64,000 nucleotides of DNA from Asaia krungthepensis NRIC 0535 (GCF_025995175.1 NZ_BAPV01000004.1:372001-436000), one strand, 5' to 3'; positions 9,918 to 19,173 are shown, numbered from the stretch's first letter. A program made the numbers and translations. Notes: generated by a model from the sequence alone, not told the origin.

Positions 9918-11074
9918 GCGGCGTATTCCATGCTGACACTCTCATAGGCCCAGTCGAGCCAGGGGAGAAGCGCCTCGATATCCTCGGCCTCGACCGTGGC
10001 CCCTCCCCAGATACGCAGACCGGGCGGCGCATCGCGATACGAGGCGAGGTCGTAACCCGCCCCCTCATCGGCAATCAGCCCCGTCAGGCGCTTGACGATT
10101 TTCTGCTGGGTATCGACAGCTTGGGCCGTGAACCAGGGGGCCGTAATACGCAGGCAGATGGACGTGGTCGAGCGCTGCGTAGGATCGCTGGCGAGAAATT
10201 CCACCCAGGATGTCTCAGCAACCCAGCGTGCCACCACGTCGAGATTACGGCGTGAGCGTTCTTTGAGCGCCTTGAGTCCACCAATAGCGTCGGCCCAGCG
10301 CAACCCGTCGAGCGCATCCTCGACGCACAGCATTGAGGGTGTGTTGATGGTATCGCCTGAGAAGATGGCGTCGATCAGCCCCTTCTTGTTAGTCAGGCGG
10401 AAGATCTTGGGCAGGGGGCGAGGCGCGGCCTGTTCCAGACGCGCTACAGCACGGGGGCTGAGGGCGATCATGCCATGAGCGGCTTCACCACCCAGCGCCT
10501 TCTGCCACGACCATGTGACGACATCCAGGCGTTCCCACGGCAGATCCATCGCAAAGGCGGCCGAAGTGGCGTCGCAGATCACCAGCCCCTCATGCTGCGC
10601 CGGAATGCTGTCCGGGCCGGGCAGGCACACCCCCGAGGTCGTGCCGTTCCAGGTCAGGACCACGTCATGCGACCAGTCGACACGGGCCAGGTCCGGCAGT
10701 TCTCCGTAAGGGGCTTCATGGACAGTCAGGTTATCGAGCTTGAGCACATCGCGCAGGTCCTGCGCCCAAAGCCCAGAGAAGCTCTCGAAGGAAAGCACAT
10801 CGATAGGGCGCTCCCCTGCGAGCGCCCAGAGGATCATCTCCACAGCGCCGGTATCGGAGGCCGGAACGATACCGATCTTCCAGTCCGAAGGGGCTCCGAG
10901 CAGGGCATGAGACCGGTCGATCACGTCCTTCAGCCGCGCCCGCCCCTCAGCCGCGCGATGCGAGCGGCCCAGCAGGGCGCCATCGAGCGCGTTCAGCGTC
11001 CAGCCCGGGCGCTTGGCGCAGGGACCGGAGGAAAAGAACGGACGGGCAGGTTTCTGAACGGGACGTTGGGGCAT
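9914..11074 (-). CDS. serC: Phosphoserine aminotransferase
   Basis: 386 residues from ATG 11074 ([18 protein letters not shown]). An upstream TTG would add 21 residues that do not look like the family. It is a PLP enzyme converting 3-phosphohydroxypyruvate to phosphoserine in serine synthesis. The PLP lysine is K192 in [15 protein letters not shown], and RSHR near residue 38 and NGTTSG near 143 fit the alphaproteobacterial SerC subgroup. It is the first gene of the operon with hisZ and purA. The serA gene that often accompanies it is absent; a tRNA lies upstream instead. Confidence 0.92.
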   Translation of the reverse strand: MPQRPVQKPARPFFSSGPCAKRPGWTLNALDGALLGRSHRAAEGRARLKDVIDRSHALLGAPSDWKIGIVPASDTGAVEMILWALAGERPIDVLSFESFSGLWAQDLRDVLKLDNLTVHEAPYGELPDLARVDWSHDVVLTWNGTTSGVCLPGPDSIPAQHEGLVICDATSAAFAMDLPWERLDVVTWSWQKALGGEAAHGMIALSPRAVARLEQAAPRPLPKIFRLTNKKGLIDAIFSGDTINTPSMLCVEDALDGLRWADAIGGLKALKERSRRNLDVVARWVAETSWVEFLASDPTQRSTTSICLRITAPWFTAQAVDTQQKIVKRLTGLIADEGAGYDLASYRDAPPGLRIWGGATVEAEDIEALLPWLDWAYESVSMEYAA

Positions 11075-11176
11075 GATCGGTCCGGCAAACTCCAGGAAAG
11101 TTTGCGAGATATGCCGGAGGCAGACCCACAGGCGCAAGTCACGGCCCGGTCACTCACCTGTTTTCGGTGAAAAATC

Positions 11177-11260
11177 TGGTACGAGAGGGGGGATTCGAAC
11201 CCCCATGCCTTGCGGCGGTCGATTTTGAGCCGACTACGTCTACCGTTCCGTCACTCTCGC
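11177..11260 (-). tRNA. tRNA-Leu (anticodon CAA)
   Basis: 84 nt including an encoded CCA end. The acceptor stem GCGAGAG pairs with CTCTCGT (closing G-U). The anticodon stem GTCGG/TCGAC holds the loop CTCAAAA, giving anticodon CAA for UUG. A long variable arm typical of class II tRNA and a T-arm with GGTTCGAATCC complete the cloverleaf. No integrase or attachment-site duplication is seen nearby. Confidence 0.95.
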
Positions 11261-11338
11261 CTGATGGCCGGATTGTTAGCGGGGTTCGATGGAAAAGGCA
11301 ATTGATACGCGTCAGCCCCAAACCCTCTGTCCCCCCAT

Positions 11339-13234
11339 TCAGACGGGGAGGCAGGGCGTCTCGGAAAGAAGTCGCGCGAATTCTGTCGAGGCAATGGGCG
11401 GCGAAAAGTAATAGCCCTGCCCGATGGGACATCCGATGCGCTGCAGAATGGCCAGTTGGGCCGGGGTTTCGATCCCCTCCGCCACCACATCGACGGAAAT
11501 CGCCTCACCAAATCGAATGATGGCTTCGACGATGACTTCCATCGAGGGGTCCGTGCAGATCTGCTTGATGAAGCTCCGGTCGATCTTGATGGAGGAGACA
11601 GGAAAATCCCGCAGAAACCCGAGCGAGGAATAGCCTGTGCCGAAATCATCGAGCGTGATCCGCATGCCAGCGCGCCTCAGCAGCGTCAGGGCACGGTGAA
11701 TATAATGCGCGCTGTTCTGGTACAGGACATGTTCGGTCAGTTCGAGCTCGATCAGCTGCGCCGAGAGACCGTAGCGATCAAGTCGTGCGAGCAGCTTCTC
11801 GGCATAGTCATCCTGCATGAATTCGACAGGGGCCACATTGATGGAAATATGAGGCGGCATGATCCCATCGCGCTGCCATGAGACGATATCCTGAAAGACG
11901 CGATCATGCACCCGTGCCGAAACACGCGTCGCCAGATCATACGACCTGAAAATTTCCGGAAAAGCTTCTGGCCCGGCATTGGCAACCTTGTCTCCATACC
12001 AGCGCATCAGGGCTTCAGCTCCGATGATCCGCCCGTCAGCCATGGCCACCTTCGCCTGATAGACCGGGTAAATCAGGTCATCGCGCAAAAGCCGCCGTAT
12101 AAGATTGGATTGCGCCGTTACACCATCACCCGCCTTGACCATGGACCGGTCGAATAATCTGAATCCGCCGCGCCCATGGGCTTTCACGTCATTGGCGGCC
12201 AGAAGGGCGTGATGTTGCAGATCGGCCAGGGTCCGGCCATCGCGCGGGAAGAGAGCCGCCCCTATGCTCAAGCCGAAAGTGATCTGCTGCGCCCCTATAC
12301 GGATCGGCAGATCGACAAAACTGAGCAAGGCCTGAGCGTGAGCGGCGAGCGTTTCAGGGATCACATCACCGACAATCAGCACGGAGAACTCGTCGTCTCC
12401 GCTGCGCGTCATCATCCCCTCTCCTGCCGTGAGCAGGGTCAGCCTGTCCGCGACAAGGGTGAGCACCAGATCGCCGATCTCGCGTCCATACAGATCGTTG
12501 AGATCGCCGAGGTAATCGATGTCGATCAGAAGGAAACCGAGCGATTGTCCCTTGCCGAGAGCCGCTGCCAGTGTCTCTTCGGCCCGAGCGGCAAAAGCGC
12601 GCCAGTTTGGCAATCCCGTCAGCCTGTCACGGTCGATCCCCTGATCGTCACGGCCGGATAAATCATCCCTGAGCGCACGGAAGAAATGCCTCGGGCCATG
12701 CTCTGAGCCGCCCGTTTTGGCAGCGTTATTCGCTAAGACCGGCACTGAAGGGGTGATCGAACTGACGGTCCCGTTCACTGCGGGTCCGTCCAGACTCCGC
12801 GTGTCAACCAATGCTTTCGGAGCTGCATCGCCCGTCATATGGGGGCTTGAAAGCGAGGAAGCTGCATTGAGAAGGGGAAAATCTGCCTCAGGGTGACCGA
12901 AGAGGAGCCATCCCCCCCCTTCACCGACGCCAAGCTTCTGCCAGTGCAGATCGGTTTGTACCGGAACGCCGTCGTGATGACGCAGCCTCACGTCGTGATG
13001 TCTGCAGGAAGAGCCGGGCATCGCGCAAAAGACAGACGCTTCACCTGGCGGCGTATCGAGCAGATCTGTCCAGGGGATGGGATGCTCAGGCTGACCGAGG
13101 CCCGAGAACCTGCCCCAGTTCGTGTTCAGAAAGGAAACCTGCCCGTCCGGCTCGACATGGCAGACCAGCAGAGGAAGCCAGTCAAGGACATGGCTGCCGG
13201 AATGAGGCAGGAGAGGCTGAGGCGTTTTCCTCAT
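11339..13234 (-). CDS. Cyclic-di-GMP phosphodiesterase with degenerate GGDEF and intact EAL domain
   Basis: 631 residues. The N-terminal ~190 residues include a PAS-like segment (WLPLLVCHVEPDGQVSFLN), then a linker. A GGDEF domain begins at about residue 205 (DRLTGLPNWRAFA), but its signature reads SGDDEF and no RxxD inhibitory site precedes it, so cyclase activity is doubtful. The EAL domain (~385-630) keeps its key motifs: EALMRW, SINVAP, ELTEHVL, LDDFGTGYSSL, IKIDRSFI, VAEGIET and GQGYYFSPP. The likely role is cyclic-di-GMP hydrolysis, with the GDDEF domain possibly sensing GTP. No transmembrane segment is seen, so it is probably cytosolic. ATG 13234 has a weak ribosome site. Confidence 0.9.
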   Translation of the reverse strand: MRKTPQPLLPHSGSHVLDWLPLLVCHVEPDGQVSFLNTNWGRFSGLGQPEHPIPWTDLLDTPPGEASVFCAMPGSSCRHHDVRLRHHDGVPVQTDLHWQKLGVGEGGGWLLFGHPEADFPLLNAASSLSSPHMTGDAAPKALVDTRSLDGPAVNGTVSSITPSVPVLANNAAKTGGSEHGPRHFFRALRDDLSGRDDQGIDRDRLTGLPNWRAFAARAEETLAAALGKGQSLGFLLIDIDYLGDLNDLYGREIGDLVLTLVADRLTLLTAGEGMMTRSGDDEFSVLIVGDVIPETLAAHAQALLSFVDLPIRIGAQQITFGLSIGAALFPRDGRTLADLQHHALLAANDVKAHGRGGFRLFDRSMVKAGDGVTAQSNLIRRLLRDDLIYPVYQAKVAMADGRIIGAEALMRWYGDKVANAGPEAFPEIFRSYDLATRVSARVHDRVFQDIVSWQRDGIMPPHISINVAPVEFMQDDYAEKLLARLDRYGLSAQLIELELTEHVLYQNSAHYIHRALTLLRRAGMRITLDDFGTGYSSLGFLRDFPVSSIKIDRSFIKQICTDPSMEVIVEAIIRFGEAISVDVVAEGIETPAQLAILQRIGCPIGQGYYFSPPIASTEFARLLSETPCLPV

Positions 13235-13363
13235 TCGCCCGTTGTCCTTTCAGCCGAGCGCGCCCGGCGCTCCGGCCGGACAAACCGGATGACAGGCGGA
13301 AGCGTCTCCTTCAACACCGTTTCGCCCTCACCGTTTCTGTAACGATATCGAACCATGCGCTTT

Positions 13364-13391
13364 GCCTGCCTCACAAGCCCGTGAGGCAGGC
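13364..13391. terminator. Strong hairpin downstream of argC
   Basis: GCCTGCCTCAC pairs perfectly with GTGAGGCAGGC (11 bp) around a 6-nt loop. It follows the minus-strand argC gene by about 35 nt. No T-run follows on either strand, so termination is likely but not certain. Confidence 0.5.
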
Positions 13392-13427
13392 ATATCTGAT
13401 GTTCCGAAGGGGCGAAATGATGGCAGA

Positions 13428-14333
13428 TCAGTCCTTCAGTCCCCCCATCAGGCGAATATTCTGCAAGGCAGCACCCGCTGCCCCCTTGCCCAGATTGTCC
13501 AGCCTTGCCGTCAGAAGAACATGCCGCCAGGTTTCGTTCCCGTGGACACGCAGTTCCATCTCGTCATGATCTGCCAGACCGGCAGCGTCGAGACGGGGGA
13601 GATCATCCGCAATCACCGAGACATGCGATGATCGGGCGTAATGCGCGCGCAGACAGGCCTCGATATCCGAAATCCTGACATAGCCGGGCAGATCGGCCAG
13701 ATGGAGCGGGATCGAGACGATCATCCCCTGAGGGAAATGCCCGATAGACGGAACGAAAAGCGGCCGACGCGTGAGCCCCGCATAGCGCATGATCTCAGGC
13801 ACATGTTTGTGCTCCAGCCCGAGCCCGTAAAGCTCGAATGCAGGACCGTTGTTCTTTTCATGCGCCTCTATCTCGGTACGACCCCCACCACTATAGCCGC
13901 TCACGGCATTGATGGTGACCGGGTGGTCCGCAGGGACAAGACCTGCTGCGATGAGAGGGCGCAACAGGGCGGTGGCCCCGGTTGGGTAGCATCCAGGATT
14001 GGAGACACGACGCGCCCTGGCAATCCGGGATTCCTGTTCCTCCCCAAGCTCGGGAAAGCCGTAAACCCATTCCGGATCAACGCGATGGGCCGTACTGGCA
14101 TCGAGAATGCGGAGATGGTCGAGTCCCGCGGCCAGAGCCACAGCCTCGCGCGCCGCATCATCGGGCAGGCAGAGGATCACAAGATCGGCACTCTGCATGA
14201 GCTCGAGCCGCGCCTCGGGCTCCTTTCGCCTTGCGGGATCGATCAACAGAATCTCGACCGGCAGTGAACGCAGGCGCTCCCTAATGCCCAGTCCAGTCGT
14301 ACCAGCCTCACCGTCGATGAAGACCCTAACCAT
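13428..14333 (-). CDS. argC: N-acetyl-gamma-glutamyl-phosphate reductase (type 2)
   Basis: 301 residues from ATG 14333 (a TTG lies one codon earlier). It reduces N-acetylglutamyl phosphate to the semialdehyde with NADPH in arginine synthesis. The short type 2 form is indicated by the start [21 protein letters not shown] and the total length near 300. The catalytic cysteine is C115 in [10 protein letters not shown], and EHKHVPEI carries the conserved His. It is divergent from the amino acid permease at 14401. Confidence 0.93.
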   Translation of the reverse strand: MVRVFIDGEAGTTGLGIRERLRSLPVEILLIDPARRKEPEARLELMQSADLVILCLPDDAAREAVALAAGLDHLRILDASTAHRVDPEWVYGFPELGEEQESRIARARRVSNPGCYPTGATALLRPLIAAGLVPADHPVTINAVSGYSGGGRTEIEAHEKNNGPAFELYGLGLEHKHVPEIMRYAGLTRRPLFVPSIGHFPQGMIVSIPLHLADLPGYVRISDIEACLRAHYARSSHVSVIADDLPRLDAAGLADHDEMELRVHGNETWRHVLLTARLDNLGKGAAGAALQNIRLMGGLKD

Positions 14334-14363
14334 CAATTCGTTCCCTCACTAAAATATTCCATC

Positions 14364-14396
14364 TGGACGAAGTAAGCATTTGCATGGCTTTGTCCA
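14364..14396. promoter_or_regulatory. Inverted repeat in the argC/permease divergent promoter
   Basis: TGGACGAAG (14364-14372) and CTTTGTCCA (14388-14396) are an inverted repeat with one mismatch and a 15-bp spacer, in the 67-bp gap between two divergent starts. The layout suits an operator controlling one or both genes. No regulator is identified. Confidence 0.4.
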
Positions 14397-14400
14397 ACAT

Positions 14401-15777
14401 ATGATGGATAAAGATAAGCTTTCACACCAAGGTTTTTCTCGCGAGGGTGAACCGCCTCTTTTGCATGGCGGCAAGCTCAAGGATCGCCACATCGCCATGA
14501 TCGCGCTCGGCGGCGTGATCGGTGCAGGACTGTTCATCGGCAGTTCGGCCGCCATCGCCCAGGCCGGGCCAGCCATCCTGCTCACCTATATCGGCACCGG
14601 TCTTCTCGTCGTTATCGTCATCCGGATGCTTGGCGAGATGCTTCTCGCCCGTCCAGGCATCGGCACATTCATCGATTGCATACGAACCGCTCACGGCAAC
14701 TGGGCCGGCTTTCTCTCGGGCTGGCTCTACTGGCTGTTCTGGGTGGTGACGATCGGTGCCGAGGCGATCGGCGGCGCTATTGCCCTGCAGGACTGGTTTG
14801 CCCTGCCCGTCTGGATTCTGGCCCCCTTCCTCATCATCGCCGTCAACCTGATCAATCTGGTTTCGGTACGCGTGTTCGGAGAATGCGAATTCTGGCTTTC
14901 GCTCATCAAGGTTGCAACCATCATCGCCTTCTGCGCTCTGGGGCTCCTCAGCCTGAGCCATTTCATCGGCCCGCATCCCAGGATCGTGCACAACGTCTAC
15001 AGCCATGATGGATTCTTCCCTCATGGATGGGGCGCCATCCTGGCCACAGTGCCTACCGTACTGTTCTCGATGATCGGCTCTGAATCCGCGACCGTTGCCG
15101 CCGCAGAATCGGAAAACGCGGAGGAAAACCTTGCCCGTGTGACGCGCACCATCGGCGTGCGGGTCACATTGTTCTACGTCCTTTCCGTCATCCTGATCCT
15201 GACACTGGTTCCCTGGACCGAAATCGTCCCGGGCTACTCGCCCTTCGTGACCGTGATGCGCCATATCGGCATCCCGGGCGCTGCCACGCTGATGCAGATC
15301 GTGGTGTTCACCGCCATACTCTCCTGCCTCAATTCCAGCATCTACATCACGTCACGTACGCTGCGCGGGCTCGCCGAGCTCAATGATGCACCGGCATGGT
15401 TTGCCCGGCTCTCGAAAACGCAGGTGCCGCAGCGTGCCGTAACATTCTCGAGCATTGTGGGGCTCGGAGTCGCCTTCTGCTCCATCCTCTCGCCCAAGCT
15501 GATCTTCGCGTTCCTTCTGGGGGCCACTGGCGCCGTCATGCTGCTGATCTACGGCTTCATCGTATCGTCGCATCGTGTGCTTCGCCTTCAGGACCCGCAG
15601 AACCGCGCCTTCACCCTGCCTTTCGGCTCGGTCCTCAACCTCGGCACTCTGGCCGCCATCGGCCTCGTGGTTCTGGCCATGCTTGCCCAGCAGGCGCAGC
15701 GTCAGACTATTCTGGCAAGCCTGTCGAGCGTCGCCGTCATCATGGTTCTGTATGTCTTGTGCAAGCCGAAACGATAG
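14401..15777 (+). CDS. Amino acid permease (APC superfamily, AAT family)
   Basis: 458 residues from ATG 14401 with 12 hydrophobic segments. The first helix has the family signature IALGGVIGAGLFIGSS, and the intracellular stretch ESATVAAAESENAEENLARVTRTI matches the conserved loop of GABA/aromatic/asparagine permeases. It should be a proton-coupled amino acid importer; the substrate is not decided. It is divergent from argC and followed by a good hairpin terminator. Confidence 0.88.
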   Translation: MMDKDKLSHQGFSREGEPPLLHGGKLKDRHIAMIALGGVIGAGLFIGSSAAIAQAGPAILLTYIGTGLLVVIVIRMLGEMLLARPGIGTFIDCIRTAHGNWAGFLSGWLYWLFWVVTIGAEAIGGAIALQDWFALPVWILAPFLIIAVNLINLVSVRVFGECEFWLSLIKVATIIAFCALGLLSLSHFIGPHPRIVHNVYSHDGFFPHGWGAILATVPTVLFSMIGSESATVAAAESENAEENLARVTRTIGVRVTLFYVLSVILILTLVPWTEIVPGYSPFVTVMRHIGIPGAATLMQIVVFTAILSCLNSSIYITSRTLRGLAELNDAPAWFARLSKTQVPQRAVTFSSIVGLGVAFCSILSPKLIFAFLLGATGAVMLLIYGFIVSSHRVLRLQDPQNRAFTLPFGSVLNLGTLAAIGLVVLAMLAQQAQRQTILASLSSVAVIMVLYVLCKPKR

Positions 15778-15791
15778 GACAGACTTCAACC

Positions 15792-15814
15792 CATCCCGCG
15801 TGACGGGATGTTTT
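15792..15814 (+). terminator. Rho-independent terminator after the permease
   Basis: CATCCCG pairs with CGGGATG around a 5-nt loop and is followed by TTTT. It lies 15 nt after the permease stop and ends before the start of the next gene at 15832. Confidence 0.75.
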
Positions 15815-15831
15815 CAGACAGGACAGCCGGC

Positions 15832-16653
15832 ATGACGTATTCCCGTATTCTCTCCGGCGTCCTTCTCGGCGCCACTCTTACAGCCGCAGCGGGCGTTTCC
15901 AGCTCTGGCCGCGCCCATGCGGCAGGCGCTCAAGGCGCTTCAAGCACTGCAATCGTCAAGCCCGACACAGCGCTTCTGGCATCGTCGAGCCGCCCGGAAA
16001 CCGATCGCGCCCGCGATACCGCACGCAAGCCGCTCGAGCTTCTTTCTCTCGTTCCCTTGCCCAAGGGAGCGAAGATTGCCGATCTGATGCCCGGCAGCGG
16101 ATATTTCACCCGCCTGCTGAGCCTGGAAACAGGGGAAAGCGGCCATGTCTATGCCGTGATCCCGGCCGAGATGGCGGCGCGCCATCCGAAGATGCCCCAG
16201 ACCGCGCAGGCCATCGCTGCCGATCCGGCTTTCGGCAATGTGTCGGTCGTCGTGACGCCGATCGTCGATTTCCATGTCGCGCAGCCGCTGGATCTCGTCT
16301 GGACATCGCAGAACTACCACGATGTCTATGGCGGCATGGGGCCGGAAACGGCGCAGCGTATGGACAGGGCCATCTATCAGTCCCTGAAGCCCGGGGGATA
16401 CTTCATGGTCATCGATCATGTTGCGCAAACCGGATCGGGAACGACCGCCCCCACAACGCTGCATCGCATCGATCCCGCCCTGATTCTCCAGCAGGTGGAG
16501 GGTGCCGGATTCCAGCTCGTGGCCAACAGCCCCGTACTGCACAACGCCCAGGACGATCACAGCCTTCCGGTTTTCGACAAGTCGATACGGGGCAATACGG
16601 ACCAGGCCGTTTTCCTGTTCCGCAAACCTGCAGGCAAGGATAATGGAAACTGA
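15832..16653 (+). CDS. Exported class I methyltransferase-like protein (COG4798 type)
   Basis: 273 residues from ATG 15832 (MTYSRILSGVLLGATLTAAA), with a signal peptide ending near SSGRAHA-AG, so it should be periplasmic. The mature part is a Rossmann methyltransferase fold: motif I reads ADLMPGSGYFTRLLS, then VYAVIPAEM, LDLVWTSQNYHD and LKPGGYFMVIDH. SAM is not known to be supplied to the periplasm, so either the leader is not used for export or the fold has another role. The substrate is unknown. It lies between a terminator and mazG. Confidence 0.8.
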   Translation: MTYSRILSGVLLGATLTAAAGVSSSGRAHAAGAQGASSTAIVKPDTALLASSSRPETDRARDTARKPLELLSLVPLPKGAKIADLMPGSGYFTRLLSLETGESGHVYAVIPAEMAARHPKMPQTAQAIAADPAFGNVSVVVTPIVDFHVAQPLDLVWTSQNYHDVYGGMGPETAQRMDRAIYQSLKPGGYFMVIDHVAQTGSGTTAPTTLHRIDPALILQQVEGAGFQLVANSPVLHNAQDDHSLPVFDKSIRGNTDQAVFLFRKPAGKDNGN

Positions 16654-16706
16654 GGCTGGCGCCGCCTATACTCCGGCCTGCCTGACGAAACGGACCGGAG
16701 ACCGCC

Positions 16707-17561
16707 TTGACCACCCCGATTGCCCGACCAGACCTGTCCCGTAATTCGCATCCCGCTGCCTCTGACCCGTCGGATTCGGCAGCCCAGCTCGAGCGCCTGA
16801 TCGGCATCATGATCCGCCTTCGCGATCCCGAGACAGGATGCGCGTGGGACAGGGTTCAGACCCATGAAACCATCGCCCCTTTCGCCATCGAGGAGGCCTA
16901 TGAGGTGATGGATAGTATCGCACGCGAAGACTGGGAGTCCCTGCCGGACGAGCTGGGCGATTTGCTGTTACAGGTTGTCTATCAGGCACGGATTGCCGAG
17001 GAATCCGGTCGCTTCAGCTTCGCCGATGTGGCCCGCATGATTGGCGACAAGATGGTGCGCCGCCACCCCCATGTCTTTGCGGGAGAAACGCTCGACGCGG
17101 ATCTGTGGGAGCGCAACAAGCAAGCCGAACGCAATGCCAGATCGGAACATGGCATCCTTGCTGGCATCGCCCCCGCCCTTCCCGCATTGATCAGGGCCGA
17201 GAAGCTCGGCAAACGCGCTGCGCGCGTCGGGTTCGACTGGGATACGCCCGAAGAGGTGCTCGAGAAAATCAACGAGGAACTCGGCGAGGTACGGGCTGAG
17301 CTTCCCGGCGGCGACAAGGCACGGCTCGAAGACGAGATCGGCGATGTCCTGTTCACCGTTGCATGCCTTGCGCGCAAGCTGGGTCTCGATCCCGAAGCCT
17401 GCCTGAGACAGGGCAATGCCAAATTCACCCGACGGATCGAAACCATGGAAGCCGTCCTTGCCGAGAGCGGCAATACGCTATCCGATCTCGACCTTGCCGC
17501 TCAGGAAGCCCTCTGGCGAGAGGTCAAGATCAGGCTCGCTGCGCTCGCGCAGGGTCATTGA
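16707..17561 (+). CDS. mazG: Nucleoside triphosphate pyrophosphohydrolase
   Basis: 284 residues with two tandem MazG domains. The first has EEAYEVMDSI and DELGDLLLQVVYQARIA; the second has EEL-E and DEIGDVLFTVACLARKLG. These acidic residues bind magnesium. It hydrolyses (d)NTPs to NMP and pyrophosphate, for pool cleaning or ppGpp control. The start is TTG 16707, placed 9-10 nt after GGAG. The conserved region begins at LERLIGIMIRLRDPETGCAWD, as in E. coli MazG, so the first ~27 residues are a less certain extension. Confidence 0.9.
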   Translation: MTTPIARPDLSRNSHPAASDPSDSAAQLERLIGIMIRLRDPETGCAWDRVQTHETIAPFAIEEAYEVMDSIAREDWESLPDELGDLLLQVVYQARIAEESGRFSFADVARMIGDKMVRRHPHVFAGETLDADLWERNKQAERNARSEHGILAGIAPALPALIRAEKLGKRAARVGFDWDTPEEVLEKINEELGEVRAELPGGDKARLEDEIGDVLFTVACLARKLGLDPEACLRQGNAKFTRRIETMEAVLAESGNTLSDLDLAAQEALWREVKIRLAALAQGH

Positions 17562-17663
17562 GCTCAACCCCGGGCGAATTCACCCCGGCGGATCACGCTG
17601 TGCGACCGCGCCTTTGGCGGGCTGCCGCGCCATGCCCCGGTAGTCCAGTCCGGACGGGATGGT

Positions 17664-17692
17664 GGAGGCAGCATCATGGAATGCTGGCCTCC
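17664..17692. terminator. Hairpin between convergent mazG and the heptosyltransferase
   Basis: GGAGGCAGCAT pairs with ATGCT-G-GCCTCC (11 bp, one bulged base) around a 6-nt loop. The site lies between two convergent genes. No T-run is present, so the terminator role is inferred from position. Confidence 0.4.
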
Positions 17693-17709
17693 CTCCGTCC
17701 AATGAGCCT

Positions 17710-19044
17710 TCATGCGTCCAGGGCGAGAGCGATATTCTTGGTGACGACGTCTGTGGAGATCAGCCTCGAGCACTCAAACTGACGGTCGGTGTTGGCGTGC
17801 CTGGGGCACCACAGATAGTCGTTGTGATTGAACTGGTGCAGCGGGTCGTTCCAGCAGGAATTGCAGGAATGCCAGGAGATGACACGCCAGGGCGTATGAA
17901 ACTCGTTGTTCGGATGCGTGAAGCCCGAGATCATCACTGTCTTGGTGCCAGTCGCCCAGGCCAGCCATGACAGTCCCGAACTGAGCCCGATGAACAGATC
18001 GGCATGTTTGAGCCAGCGCGCGCGCTCGGCCAGGGGCCGGTTGCCCGTCTGGTCTTCGGCACCGTTGGGAATATGGTTCCACACAATCCCGGTGCCGCTG
18101 AATGGCTTCTGATCGATACAGATCACGCGATAGCCGCGCGTTTTCAGGAATGCGATGACCCCAAGCCAACCACCGGGGTTGTTCCAGTATTTGCATTGCG
18201 CCGAGGCCTGAGTGGCGATGCACACATAGGGCTCGTCAATCGGACGCGTATCGTCCTCGATGGCGATCCGGGGCGCTTCCTCCGTGGGGTCGACCCCGAG
18301 AATATACCCGGCCGTACGATGCAGCCCGACATAACGGAAATCGCAGGGCTGGTGGATGTTCTCCTTGTCATCGAAAAACAGGCCGATGTTATAGGTGGCG
18401 TAGACCTGCGACCGAAGCGGACTCTTCTCGAAATCCTCTTTCGTGCTCAGTTCGATCCCGGGGTATTCGGGGGCGAAAAGCGGGATGAACACCTTCGCAA
18501 GTGTGCAGATAACACGCGCGCCGCTTTGCTCGGCAAAACGCGCGACATAAGGGAACCAGCCCAGCGTATCGCCCAGCGTACCTACCGGAAGCTGGACATG
18601 GACGATCTTGCCCCGCGCATCGAATTCATGATGCAGGATTTTCGTTTCGGTTCCATCGGGCGCGATACGCTCAACATCCACCGCGAAACGGATGTAGAAT
18701 TTCTTTGTCGAGGAGAGATGCCCCTCTTCGAGCTCACCCTGAAAAATGATCGTCGAATTATCGAGATCGGTGAGTGTGGCGCGCCACCGACCCTCACCTG
18801 TTTTCGGGAGGAGAACGCGTGCGCCCCAGTTGAAATCGAAATGAATTCCCTGCCCCGCGTCATTCGTTGGCAGATCGGGCGGAAGAATATAGGGGTTAGG
18901 CATAGGCGCCGGCTGCGCCTGAACGACGGGCGGGGTCTGGGCCTCGGCTGCGGGCGTTTGGGCAGAGCTCTCACTGGACATGGGCCGCGTCGTCACCTTT
19001 TTCATAGCGTCAGGGGCGCAGAACGCCGGATACGTTCCGCGCAT
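17710..19044 (-). CDS. Autotransporter strand-loop-strand O-heptosyltransferase (BAHT/TibC family)
   Basis: 444 residues if started at ATG 19044; ATG 19005 or 18981 are possible because the N-terminal ~50 residues are low-complexity Ala/Pro/Gln. An N-terminal beta domain (FDFNWGARVLLP) is followed by a GT-B transferase with VGTLGDTLGWFPYV, GYILGVDP and IGLSSGLSWLAWATGTKTVMISGF. Four cysteines, C394, C397, C413 and C425 (CxxC-x15-C-x11-C), match the iron finger of TibC. This family transfers heptose from ADP-heptose to Ser in beta-helix repeats of autotransporter adhesins in the cytosol before export. The two Hint proteins of this window carry repeats of that type and are candidate substrates, although neither gene is adjacent. 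Confidence 0.9.
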   Translation of the reverse strand: MRGTYPAFCAPDAMKKVTTRPMSSESSAQTPAAEAQTPPVVQAQPAPMPNPYILPPDLPTNDAGQGIHFDFNWGARVLLPKTGEGRWRATLTDLDNSTIIFQGELEEGHLSSTKKFYIRFAVDVERIAPDGTETKILHHEFDARGKIVHVQLPVGTLGDTLGWFPYVARFAEQSGARVICTLAKVFIPLFAPEYPGIELSTKEDFEKSPLRSQVYATYNIGLFFDDKENIHQPCDFRYVGLHRTAGYILGVDPTEEAPRIAIEDDTRPIDEPYVCIATQASAQCKYWNNPGGWLGVIAFLKTRGYRVICIDQKPFSGTGIVWNHIPNGAEDQTGNRPLAERARWLKHADLFIGLSSGLSWLAWATGTKTVMISGFTHPNNEFHTPWRVISWHSCNSCWNDPLHQFNHNDYLWCPRHANTDRQFECSRLISTDVVTKNIALALDA

Positions 19045-19173
19045 ATCAACAGGATCACCGTTGACGAGTGGGTTTGCTATTTAAAACTCGGCAAGAAAGA
19101 GTTCAACGCGCGAGTGCCAAGGTTCTCTTTCAAATAATATCGCTCTCGTTACGGCTCAATACGCGATCAAGAT

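Noticed and set aside
11177-11260. tRNA-Leu as insertion site of a mobile island
   Set aside because: No integrase, no repeated tRNA 3' end and only ordinary chromosomal genes on both sides.
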